Assembly (NCBI RefSeq): GCF_005503145.1
Contig: NZ_SCNV01000001.1
Span: 434,001-498,000 of the forward strand
DNA: 64,000 nucleotides
Direction: 5' to 3'
DNA from: Burkholderia sp. 4M9327F10
GTDB lineage: Bacteria > Pseudomonadota > Gammaproteobacteria > Burkholderiales > Burkholderiaceae
The position numbers were made by a program, and so were the translations under genes. The stretch's first letter is position 1, and the number at the start of each line of letters is the position of its first letter. Below, piece by piece: positions 27,097 to 34,428 of the stretch. The notes under the pieces are model-generated. The model saw only the letters and a program-made list of their open reading frames with translations, was not told where the DNA came from and searched no databases.

Positions 27097-28242
27097 TTAG
27101 AAGCGGTGCATCATCGCGATGCGATACACCATCTGATTGCAGCTCGACGACTGGCTCGGCGCACCCATGATGTTCGCATAGTCGAAGTCCTGGCCGGTCT
27201 TGCCGTCCGCGTGCTGGTAGGCTCCTTGCACGTAAACCGAGGTGCGAGCGCTCAGGTCGTAGTCGAGCATGAGCGACAGCTGGTTCCAGTTTGGATCCGA
27301 GCTGCCCGTCACCGTGGAAACGTGGGCACGCGTAAACGTATAGGCGGCGCCAAGCCAGAAATCATGCGCAAAGAAGTACTGGCCGTTGATTTCGAAGTTA
27401 TCGAACTTCCATGAGTCTTGCGTGCCGGCCGCCGGCTGCGTAGTGAAATAGGCGTTGTACGTCGGGTTATAGATGTCGACGTGCGAATACGCCAGCGAGA
27501 CGATCGCCTTGTCCGCGAACTTGTACGACACGCCCGCGTCGATGTTCTGTTGCGAAGTGCCGATAAACACTACGGTCGCGCTCGGCGCTGCACCACCGCT
27601 TGTGGCACCGCCGTTGTTGGTCCTCATATACGCCAGGGCCGCGGAAAGCGGGCCCATCTGATACTGGAGCGCCGCGCTGTACATGCGGTTATCCGCGAAG
27701 CCACCGGCCTCGTTACTAAAGCCGTACATGGCTTCGCCCGTGAAGCCTGCCACCGTCGGCGAAACGTACTTGACCGAGTTCTGGATGCGGTAGTCCCAGT
27801 CCGCGTTGTCGTTGTCATACGGGTGCGAGCCGAGATCGCCTTCCCAGTTGCCTGCCGCGGTGTAGCCGCTCCACATGTCGATGGTCGGATCGTACTGGCG
27901 CCCCATCGTGAATGTGCCGTACTGCGCCGACGACAAACCGACATACGCCTGGCGGCCGAACAGCAGATCGCCCTGGCCCATCGCCCCGGTGTTGGTGTTA
28001 AAGCCGTTTTCCAGCTGGAAGATAGCCTTCATGCCGCCGCCCAGATCTTCACTGCCTTTCAGGCCGAAGCGGCTGCCGGCTGTGTCGCCGCTCACCATCT
28101 GGTAGCTCCGGTTGCCGCCTGCGTTGGTGGTAAAGTCCAGGCCCTCGTCGATAATGCCGTAGAGCGTGACACTGTTCTGAGCATGCGCGACATTGCACAG
28201 CGCGACTGCGGACAACAGTCCGGCCAAACACGTTTTCGTCAT
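27097..28242 (-). CDS. Gram-negative general porin, copy 1
   Basis: 381 residues from the ATG at 28242. The signal peptide ends at 'NVAHA' and is followed by 'QNSVTLYGIIDEGLDF', the mature N terminus typical of Burkholderia trimeric porins. 'SRFGLKGSEDLGGGMKAIFQLENGF' region and 'LFGRQAYVGL', 'YGTFTMGRQYD' are shared with the second porin in this window. The protein ends with a terminal Phe ('RIAMMHRF'), the BAM recognition signal. It forms an outer-membrane beta-barrel channel. It is monocistronic, with a terminator directly downstream. Confidence 0.93.
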   Translation of the reverse strand: MTKTCLAGLLSAVALCNVAHAQNSVTLYGIIDEGLDFTTNAGGNRSYQMVSGDTAGSRFGLKGSEDLGGGMKAIFQLENGFNTNTGAMGQGDLLFGRQAYVGLSSAQYGTFTMGRQYDPTIDMWSGYTAAGNWEGDLGSHPYDNDNADWDYRIQNSVKYVSPTVAGFTGEAMYGFSNEAGGFADNRMYSAALQYQMGPLSAALAYMRTNNGGATSGGAAPSATVVFIGTSQQNIDAGVSYKFADKAIVSLAYSHVDIYNPTYNAYFTTQPAAGTQDSWKFDNFEINGQYFFAHDFWLGAAYTFTRAHVSTVTGSSDPNWNQLSLMLDYDLSARTSVYVQGAYQHADGKTGQDFDYANIMGAPSQSSSCNQMVYRIAMMHRF

Positions 28243-28784
28243 TTGCCTTGTACCTGATGAGTAAAGTGGAGGGATTTGCCGTTTCCGTCTGTGCACTTCT
28301 GCGCTCTTCGGCGACGCGCCGCTATGTGTGCGGCGGCGAAATAAAAGTGCAAGCGGAGTTTAAGGAGCAACCCTCTCTTACGAGAGCGGTACAGACGAAA
28401 CTCAGTCTTTCAACAAGTGCAAGTACGAAACGCGGAGCCGCAATCGCCTTTAGCGACGGGGGCTCGTGTTTCGTTTTGGAAAAAAATGTCTGATTTAGCG
28501 CTTGATAAGTGTCGTAAAGGAACGACAGCTTCGGTCTTGAGGAGAATTACAAAGGCTCCGGCGGCGGCACTTCCGGCGGCGATGATGACCCTCTGTACGG
28601 CCATATCCAGCCGGGTGCTCTTATGAGCATTCAGCATTCCTTCTGAATTCGCCATCTATCCCGGGGTTTTAGCGTCCCCTCAAGTTTTCACCCCGCGGTC
28701 AGAAGCGCGTCGCGGTGCAGCGCCAGACCTGGCACTGCACCGTCTGTTTGTTCCCGGTTTTGCCCCCATCGAGCCTGCGGCTCG
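28243..28784. other. Upstream region of porin copy 1, no gene seen
   Basis: About 540 bp, less GC-rich than its surroundings, with several A/T runs near 28480-28500. Presumably it carries the porin promoter and leader. Open frames here have no convincing start or coding character. Confidence 0.4.
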
Positions 28785-29084
28785 TCAGCGGCCGCGAAAA
28801 ATGCTGCACTGCGGCCCCGTGACACAACGGGGGCCGCCCGACTCGCCCGTGAAATCGGCCGTGCCACCATACGAGACATTGTTGACGCGCGCCGGCAGAT
28901 TGCCGGCTTGCCCGGTTTCGCTATACGACATGTCAGTCGCGTCCTGCGCGGACTCGTTTGCGTTCTGCTCGAGAATTGCGCGGCCGCGCGCTTGCATGTT
29001 CGTCTGGACGTCTTGCCCGTTTGCGAGAGCAGTTGCCAGAATCAGCCCCGCTCCCGCCAACGGCACCACGAAAAGTAATTTCAT
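28785..29084 (-). CDS. Small exported hypothetical protein
   Basis: 99 residues from 29084, with AAGGAGT at good spacing. The signal peptide is 'MKLLFVVPLAGAGLILATA', cut near 'ALANGQ'. The mature part is polar, with 'AILEQNANESAQDATDMSYSE', glycines, and two cysteines near the end ('RCVTGPQCSIFRG') that could form a disulfide. No family recognised. Probably periplasmic or surface-exposed. Confidence 0.65.
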   Translation of the reverse strand: MKLLFVVPLAGAGLILATALANGQDVQTNMQARGRAILEQNANESAQDATDMSYSETGQAGNLPARVNNVSYGGTADFTGESGGPRCVTGPQCSIFRGR

Positions 29085-29598
29085 CTCGACACTCCTTGCA
29101 TCGGGTACCCATTGCCTGAGTCCGTTGCCCGGCAGTACGCCAATCTGAATGAAGGTCGGCTCCCCTATGCTTTGCCTGTCAACCCAACTGCGCGCCCCGG
29201 AAGCAGGATGGACCGGCATGGTCCACCGGAGCATGCTCCCGTCGCGCTACCTAAGTAACGACTCCACTGGCTCATCCTCATTGCCGGAAGTTGCAGGAAA
29301 GACCCGTGCGGTGCGGTGCACAAAAATTGCTCTGAACCGTCTGTGCCCGGTCCCGGCGCAGACGTTGACCGTGCCGCACCTCCGTTATAGGTCAAGTTCG
29401 CAGGACGTCAACGCCGCGCCGACGAGGCCTGCAGCGGGGCGCCGCCACGGGCCGGAAGCCTGCCGCGGCGGCGCCTCACGGCCGCCCGGCGGCTGCGGGC
29501 GTGGGCACGGCACAGCGCCGCTGAGGTTATATTTCGACATGGCGCGCGATCCCGCTCGCGCGCCTCACCCCAATCGCGCCGAACCGCCGGAGAGGTAG
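29085..29598. other. Intergenic region, nothing recognised
   Basis: 514 bp between the exported protein gene (minus) and the DedA fusion gene (plus). It is very GC-rich from about 29400 on. Short frames exist on both strands but show no start signal or familiar sequence. Confidence 0.35.
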
Positions 29599-31614
29599 AT
29601 GGAGCACGCATATCTTCACCTGTTGCACCTGCTCGGCGGCCATGCGGGATGGACGCTGGCAGTGGTGTTCCTGGCCGCCTTCCTGGAGTCGGTTGCCGTG
29701 ATCGGCACGTTTATCCCGGGCAGCACGGCCATGTTTCTGGCGGGCGCGCTGGTCGGCACCGGCTCGCTCAACCTCGGCTGGCTATTTGCCTGCGCGCTCG
29801 CGGGCGCCATCGGCGGCGACGGCCTCAGTTACTGGCTGGGCCGCCGCTATCGCAACACGCTCGTCCAGCTTTGGCCGTTCTCCACCCATCCTCAGATTCT
29901 CGAGACCGGAAAGCGCTACTTCGCTCAGCACGGCGCGCGCAGTGTCGTGTTTGCCCGCTTCATTGCACCGGTGCGCGCCATCGTGCCGGTTGTCGCCGGA
30001 ATGCTCGGCATGACGCCGGTGCGCTTCTACGCGATGAACGTTTTGTCCGCGCTGCTGTGGGCGCCTGCGCATATTCTTCCGGGCGTCGTGTTCGGCGCGT
30101 CGCTGCAACTGGCGGGCGCGGTTTCGTTTCGTCTGGTCGCGGTCATCGCGATTCTGGCTGCGCTTGGCTGGCTCAGTTTTCGGGCGATGCAGGTGGTTCT
30201 TTCGCGCGCCCATGCATGGACCGTTGCCTCGCGCCGCAAACTCTTCGCCTGGGCCTGCGGCCGCAAGGGACAGGCCGCGGCCATCCTGCTGCTGGTGCTG
30301 GATCCCGAGCGGCCGGCAATGGGCATCGTCGCCGCGATCTCGGTGCTGGTGCTGCTATTCGCAGCGATCTTCTTCGGCGTGTTTCAGGGCGTCGCCAACG
30401 GCGACCCGCTGGTACAGGTCGACATGTCCGTCTACCGCTTCCTGCAATCGATCCACTCCCCCTGGGCCGACACCGTCATCTCGGGCCTCGCGACCTTGGG
30501 CAGCGTCCCGACGCTGGCCGCTGTCGTGATCACCGTGATTGTCTGGATGGCGTATGAGCGGCGCTGGCTCGCCGTGGCCTACTGGCTCGCCGCCGTCGCC
30601 TTCTCGCAGCTGCTGATTTTCGCCATTCAGCTGACCATACGACGCGCGCCACCCGGCTACGCGGGTCCCGACGTCTACGCGTTTCCCAGCAATCACGTGG
30701 CGGCAAGCGCGATTGTCTACGGCTTCCTGGCGTTCCTGCTGGCGCGGCGCGTCGGCAAGGTAGAGGGTGTTCTGGTGACGACCATCGGCACCGCGATCGT
30801 CGTGGCTGTGGCGTTCGCCGGGCTTTACTTCGGGCGCTTTTCGTTTTCGGATGCCGTTGGCGGCGCGGCGTTCGCGGCCATCTGGGTCGCAGTCGTCGCC
30901 CTGACCGCCGTATGGCGCAACCCCAAGACGCCCGCGCCGCGCAAGTTCATGCCGCTCGTGATGCTGGCCGTAATCTGCGCCAGCGCGACACCGCAGATTG
31001 CGGTACTGCGGCCGGCCAGCGCCTCGTCGAACGCACCAGTTCACCCACTGCACGTGGTTAGCAAAGCGCAATGGACGGACACGCTCTGGAAAACCTTTGC
31101 CTGCTACCGGTCCGATATGACCGGCGAGCGGCGTGAGCCGATCACGGTGCAATGGGCCGCGAACCGCGAGCAGATCGAAAGCCAGCTAAACAGCCGGGGC
31201 TGGACTGAGGGCACCCAGTTGTCGGTACGCTCATTGCTGTATCTGGTGGCGCCGGATCCCGCTGCCACCGCGCTGCCGGTTTTGCCGAAGCTCGACAACG
31301 GCCAACCGTCCGCTATGGTGTTCACGCGTGCTCGCGATGCGCGCGACGAACGCGACGTGCTGCGTTTCTGGCCGACCGACTATGCGGTGCAACGCAAAAG
31401 CGACGCGCCCGCCACGCCGATCTGGCTCGGCTCGCTGGTGCATGAGCGCTTGCGCCGCCCTTCATGGCCGTTCAATGTGTTGCGTCCGGACAGGCAAGTC
31501 GATCCGCTGATTTCGGTGCAGGGACAAGCGAGTGCATGGCGCGAACTGGAAGTATCGAGCATTAGCGGATGCGAAGGCGTGCGCGTGACGCTGATCGATT
31601 CGAACCTGAAATGA
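29599..31614 (+). CDS. DedA-PAP2-LssY C-terminal fusion membrane protein
   Basis: 671 residues in three parts. DedA/SNARE-associated domain: about 1-200, with 'ESVAVIGTFIPGSTAMFLAG' and 'FARFIAPVRAIVPVVAGMLGM'. PAP2-type membrane domain: about 240-440, with 'PSNHVAAS' at 363-370. LssY-like soluble C-terminal domain: about 455-671. PAP2 motif 3 is degenerate: around 'GLYFGRFSFSDAVGG' the nucleophilic His is Phe414 and the preceding Ser-Arg is lost, with only Asp418 kept. It may be an inactive phosphatase or a lipid-binding or transport module. AGAGG precedes the ATG. A second DedA-fusion gene follows after 76 bp. Confidence 0.87.
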   Translation: MEHAYLHLLHLLGGHAGWTLAVVFLAAFLESVAVIGTFIPGSTAMFLAGALVGTGSLNLGWLFACALAGAIGGDGLSYWLGRRYRNTLVQLWPFSTHPQILETGKRYFAQHGARSVVFARFIAPVRAIVPVVAGMLGMTPVRFYAMNVLSALLWAPAHILPGVVFGASLQLAGAVSFRLVAVIAILAALGWLSFRAMQVVLSRAHAWTVASRRKLFAWACGRKGQAAAILLLVLDPERPAMGIVAAISVLVLLFAAIFFGVFQGVANGDPLVQVDMSVYRFLQSIHSPWADTVISGLATLGSVPTLAAVVITVIVWMAYERRWLAVAYWLAAVAFSQLLIFAIQLTIRRAPPGYAGPDVYAFPSNHVAASAIVYGFLAFLLARRVGKVEGVLVTTIGTAIVVAVAFAGLYFGRFSFSDAVGGAAFAAIWVAVVALTAVWRNPKTPAPRKFMPLVMLAVICASATPQIAVLRPASASSNAPVHPLHVVSKAQWTDTLWKTFACYRSDMTGERREPITVQWAANREQIESQLNSRGWTEGTQLSVRSLLYLVAPDPAATALPVLPKLDNGQPSAMVFTRARDARDERDVLRFWPTDYAVQRKSDAPATPIWLGSLVHERLRRPSWPFNVLRPDRQVDPLISVQGQASAWRELEVSSISGCEGVRVTLIDSNLK

Positions 31615-31690
31615 AACCGTAGCGAGCCTTGCCAGGATTCTCCTGACACAGGTTCAATACTCCACGCAGCCGGCCGCGGCGGCCGTTAGC

Positions 31691-32788
31691 GTGACCTGGG
31701 GAGCACCGCAATTGATAGAGTTTCCGCAATCGGAGATTTCGACCTGGGGTGGCGGCGTCGTCTTTCTAAACGTTCTTCTAACCCGGCTTGGCGTCCCTAT
31801 TCCCGCTGTACCCGTTCTGCTGTTTGCCGGCTCCGCGATCGCCAGCGGCGCCCTGTCGTTCTGGTACGTGATGCCATTGGCCGTGTTGGGCGCGCTGATC
31901 GGCGACGGCGTCTGGTTCACAGCTGGGCGCCTCTATGGCCATCGTCTGATTAGCAGCCTCTCGCGGCTTTCGATGTCCGTCGGCCAGCACGTGCGCACCA
32001 CACGCTCGCTATTCGAACGCTTCGGAGCGCCAATTGTATCGATGTCCAAATTCATTCCCGGTCTTGCGATTGCCACGCCACCCCTGATGGGCACGACACG
32101 GGTCGACCCGCGCATATTTATTGGCTGGGACATGCTCGGTGCGGCAGCATGGGCCACCTTCTGGCTGCTCGGCGGCGCCGTCTTCGAGAAGCAGCTAGGC
32201 ATGCTGGTGCTGGCCGTGCGCGCACACGGCACGACAGTGATCGATCTGGTGCTGGCCGCTTCGTTTCTTTATTTTGTGTTTCGCTGCATCCAGCGCTGGC
32301 GCTTCAAACGCTGGCTCAAGCAGGTTCAGATAACCCAGCAACAGCTTGAAGCGATGCTGCGTACCGAGTCGCCCCCCGTCATTCTGGATGCACGCCCGGA
32401 ATCGGCATTGCTGGACGAGACGTACCGGATTCCCGGCGCGCAGCCACTCGACGCGACTTCGCCGGCGGACATCGAAGCGGCTTTGCCGGCTGCGCGCCGT
32501 GTGGTGTATTGCGTATGTCAGGATGAGGCGACGGCCATGCGCATTACCCAACATATGCGCCATAGAGGGTTTACGAGGATTCGCGCACTGAGGGGTGGAC
32601 TGGATGCCTGGGCACGCCGCGGCTATGCGTTCGAACCGTTCTCCCACGAGGCGCATGCGGCCACACTTGCGGCGCGGGTGAAAAGCCTGCGCAACGAGAC
32701 AGAAGCGGTCACGCTGCGCGGTGTCGCACCGCGCCGGGGCGCCCCCGGCAAGGCCGAGCCCGCCCAGACCGAGCACCAGCGCAATTGA
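31691..32788 (+). CDS. DedA-rhodanese fusion membrane protein
   Basis: 365 residues if started at the GTG at 31691. A TTG at 31712 with GGGGAG upstream is also attractive and would give 358. The DedA domain (about 20-215) has 'FSKFIPGLAIATPPLMGTTRV'. A rhodanese domain (about 225-320) has the active-site 'VYCVCQDEATA', with Cys present, and 'LRGGLDAWARRGY'. DedA proteins support undecaprenyl-phosphate or phospholipid recycling; the rhodanese part may sense or move sulfane sulfur. It lies directly after another DedA fusion gene, so the pair is probably an operon. Confidence 0.87.
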   Translation: MTWGAPQLIEFPQSEISTWGGGVVFLNVLLTRLGVPIPAVPVLLFAGSAIASGALSFWYVMPLAVLGALIGDGVWFTAGRLYGHRLISSLSRLSMSVGQHVRTTRSLFERFGAPIVSMSKFIPGLAIATPPLMGTTRVDPRIFIGWDMLGAAAWATFWLLGGAVFEKQLGMLVLAVRAHGTTVIDLVLAASFLYFVFRCIQRWRFKRWLKQVQITQQQLEAMLRTESPPVILDARPESALLDETYRIPGAQPLDATSPADIEAALPAARRVVYCVCQDEATAMRITQHMRHRGFTRIRALRGGLDAWARRGYAFEPFSHEAHAATLAARVKSLRNETEAVTLRGVAPRRGAPGKAEPAQTEHQRN

Positions 32789-33052
32789 TTCACTGCCGCA
32801 GCGCCGCGGCGCTAAACGTCAAGCGTCACAACCCGCAGCGCTAGCCATTGCGCGCCTTGCATTTAGTTAGCCATGCAGTCAATCTGCATCGTTTTAGCGC
32901 GATTTTTACGCATTTTTAATGCGTTTATAGGCGCACGGTAGCGGCCCTGGTTGTGAATTGTCATTTTCCTGTGGTAAAAAGCGACGTCGTCTCTCGCCGA
33001 TCCCGGCTAAGCGATACCAACACAACACAGTCTTTTTTGGAAATTCAGGAAA

Positions 33053-33256
33053 ATGGCAACTGGTACAGTAAAGTGGTTTAACGATGCAAAGGGCTTTGGT
33101 TTCATTACGCCGGACGGCGGCGGTGAAGACCTGTTCGCGCATTTTTCTGAAGTCCAGGGAAGCGGCTTCAAATCGTTGCAAGAAAACCAGAAGGTCAGCT
33201 TTGAAGTGAAGCAAGGCCCGAAGGGCAAGCAAGCGGCCAATATCACGCCGCTGTAA
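33053..33256 (+). CDS. Cold-shock protein (CspA family), copy 2
   Basis: 67 residues, identical to copy 1 (21758-21961) except Thr5 for Ile5, and differing at about 17 of 204 bases, mostly synonymous. RNP1 'KGFGFITP' and 'DLFAHFSEV' are intact. 'CAGGAAA' lies just before the ATG. The A/T-rich upstream 260 bp is a likely long, structured cold-shock leader. The near identity with a distant copy implies a recent duplication, gene conversion, or very strong constraint. Confidence 0.95.
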   Translation: MATGTVKWFNDAKGFGFITPDGGGEDLFAHFSEVQGSGFKSLQENQKVSFEVKQGPKGKQAANITPL

Positions 33257-33283
33257 TAGGCCGGAACTCTCGTTCCGTAGCCA

Positions 33284-33312
33284 CATTGGCCCGCCCTGGC
33301 GGGCCAACAATG
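33284..33312 (+). terminator. Stem-loop after csp copy 2
   Basis: TTGGCCCGCC / GGCGGGCCAA form perfect 10-bp arms (33286-33295 and 33298-33307), similar to the csp copy 1 terminator, but only a short T-containing stretch follows. Termination could be weaker here. Confidence 0.6.
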
Positions 33313-33340
33313 TCGTTTCAGGAGCGACGAATCGTCTCTG

Positions 33341-33994
33341 TCACGCTGCAGCGCGTGGCGCCGCCTTCCTCGCAGCCTGCTTCGCCGCGGAAGCTTTTTT
33401 CGCAACCGTGCGCTTAGCCACCCCTTTCTTCGCTGCCGCCTTCTTTGCGGCGGGATGCTTAGTCGCGGCTTGCTTTGTAGCCGCTTTCCTTGCCGTCACT
33501 TTCTTTGCCGTCACTTTCCTGGCTGCAACCGGTTTGGCCGCGGCGTTCTTCGCAGGCGCTTTCCTGGCGGCGGCTTTCTTCGCGGACACCTTCTTTGCTG
33601 CCGCGCTCGCCGTACTTGCGCCGCTGCCGTTCAGCGCAACCGCAGCGCTCTGGTCAATCAGGTAGCGGGTACGGTCTTTCACATTTTTGATCCAGGCCGG
33701 TGGCCGGGCATGACCGCTCCACGTTGCGCCAGTTTCAGGATCCCTATATTTCGGCGGCATCTTGCCTTTGGCACTCAGGGCATGCTTCGCCGCGCCATTG
33801 CCAGCACGGCGTCCACTGGCTCTCGCCTCACGTTTGGCTTTGGCGCGCGCCTCGATGTCGGCAGTAGTCAAGCCATGCTTGAGCATCAATTCGCGGATCT
33901 GGTCGACGGCCGCTTGCGCCCGTTTGGCAAGCAACGCTTCGGCTTGCGCCTGAAGTTTCTTCATACGTGCTTGAATCTGTTCGAGAGTGGCCAT
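33341..33994 (-). CDS. H-NS-type nucleoid protein with long Lys/Ala tail
   Basis: 217 residues from 33994, with AGGAGG upstream. The N-terminal 1-65 is a helical, coiled-coil-like oligomerisation region ('LEQIQARMKKLQAQAEALLAK' region). The H-NS DNA-binding motif 'YRDPETGATWSGHARPPAWI' lies near 83-102. Residues about 125-217 are a low-complexity tail of repeated K/A/P blocks ('AAKKAAAKK', 'ARKAPAKNAAAK'), resembling histone H1 tails. Such H-NS-histone hybrids occur in Burkholderiaceae. It is a probable gene silencer and DNA compactor. Most of the tail is encoded by GC-rich, repeat-like DNA. Confidence 0.9.
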   Translation of the reverse strand: MATLEQIQARMKKLQAQAEALLAKRAQAAVDQIRELMLKHGLTTADIEARAKAKREARASGRRAGNGAAKHALSAKGKMPPKYRDPETGATWSGHARPPAWIKNVKDRTRYLIDQSAAVALNGSGASTASAAAKKVSAKKAAARKAPAKNAAAKPVAARKVTAKKVTARKAATKQAATKHPAAKKAAAKKGVAKRTVAKKASAAKQAARKAAPRAAA

Positions 33995-34027
33995 TACCGC
34001 CTCCTTATGTGTGGGTAATGGACGCAC

Positions 34028-34376
34028 TATGCCATGAGCGCATAGCGGAACGCTACGGTTTCGCGTGTGAAAATGCGTGAAGTAGCGGGTTTTAGCGCTT
34101 CTAGTCCCGCCTTTAGTCGCGCTTCTAGTCCCGCTTCCAGTCCCATCAACGCCACAATTGACTCAAGCTCGTATTGAGCCGAAATGTCCGGTTAGCATCT
34201 GTCATATATACCGCGCGCCGGTCGAGGCAGGCGTGACGATGACGCAATTGACCCGGCGCCACGCCGCTCCCCTTGCCGGCAATTGTTTCATTAATAGAAC
34301 TGACTATGCGTGAATCCAAAGCGTTGCTGCGGCAGGATCTGGCAGCAATGAAGATGTTTCTGGCCGACCTGAAGCC
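34028..34376. other. Gene-poor region with a tandem repeat
   Basis: About 350 bp upstream of the H-NS-like gene and downstream of the GGDEF gene. It holds the 12-bp tandem repeat at 34097-34144 and a possible tiny frame at 34306-34428. Nothing else is recognised. Confidence 0.4.
34097..34144 (+). repeat. Four-copy 12-bp imperfect tandem repeat
   Basis: GCTTCTAGTCCC, GCCTTTAGTCGC, GCTTCTAGTCCC and GCTTCCAGTCCC lie head to tail with no spacer. Copies 1 and 3 are identical. It is intergenic, about 100 bp upstream of the H-NS-like gene start. Confidence 0.8.
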
Positions 34377-34428
34377 TCAGTCAAGCGGACCCGGTCCTGC
34401 ATCGTCGCTCCCGGCCACGCAGGTCTGA
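34306..34428 (+). CDS. Possible 40-residue small protein (uncertain)
   Basis: ATG at 34306 to TGA at 34428. The first 23 residues ('MRESKALLRQDLAAMKMFLA') look like an amphipathic helix; the rest is Ser/Pro-rich. It overlaps the 3' end of the convergent GGDEF gene by about 50 bp and lacks a clear ribosome-binding site. Listed because the N-terminal half is protein-like, but it could be chance. Confidence 0.25.
   Translation: MRESKALLRQDLAAMKMFLADLKPQSSGPGPASSLPATQV

Noticed and set aside
28410..28655. An 81-codon minus-strand frame in the porin upstream region
   Set aside because: There is a short hydrophobic stretch but no convincing start signal. It lies where the porin promoter and leader are expected.
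21758..33256. The two csp genes as ends of a composite transposon or recombined segment
   Set aside because: They are in direct orientation with unrelated flanks, no transposase lies between them, and the intervening genes look like ordinary chromosome.
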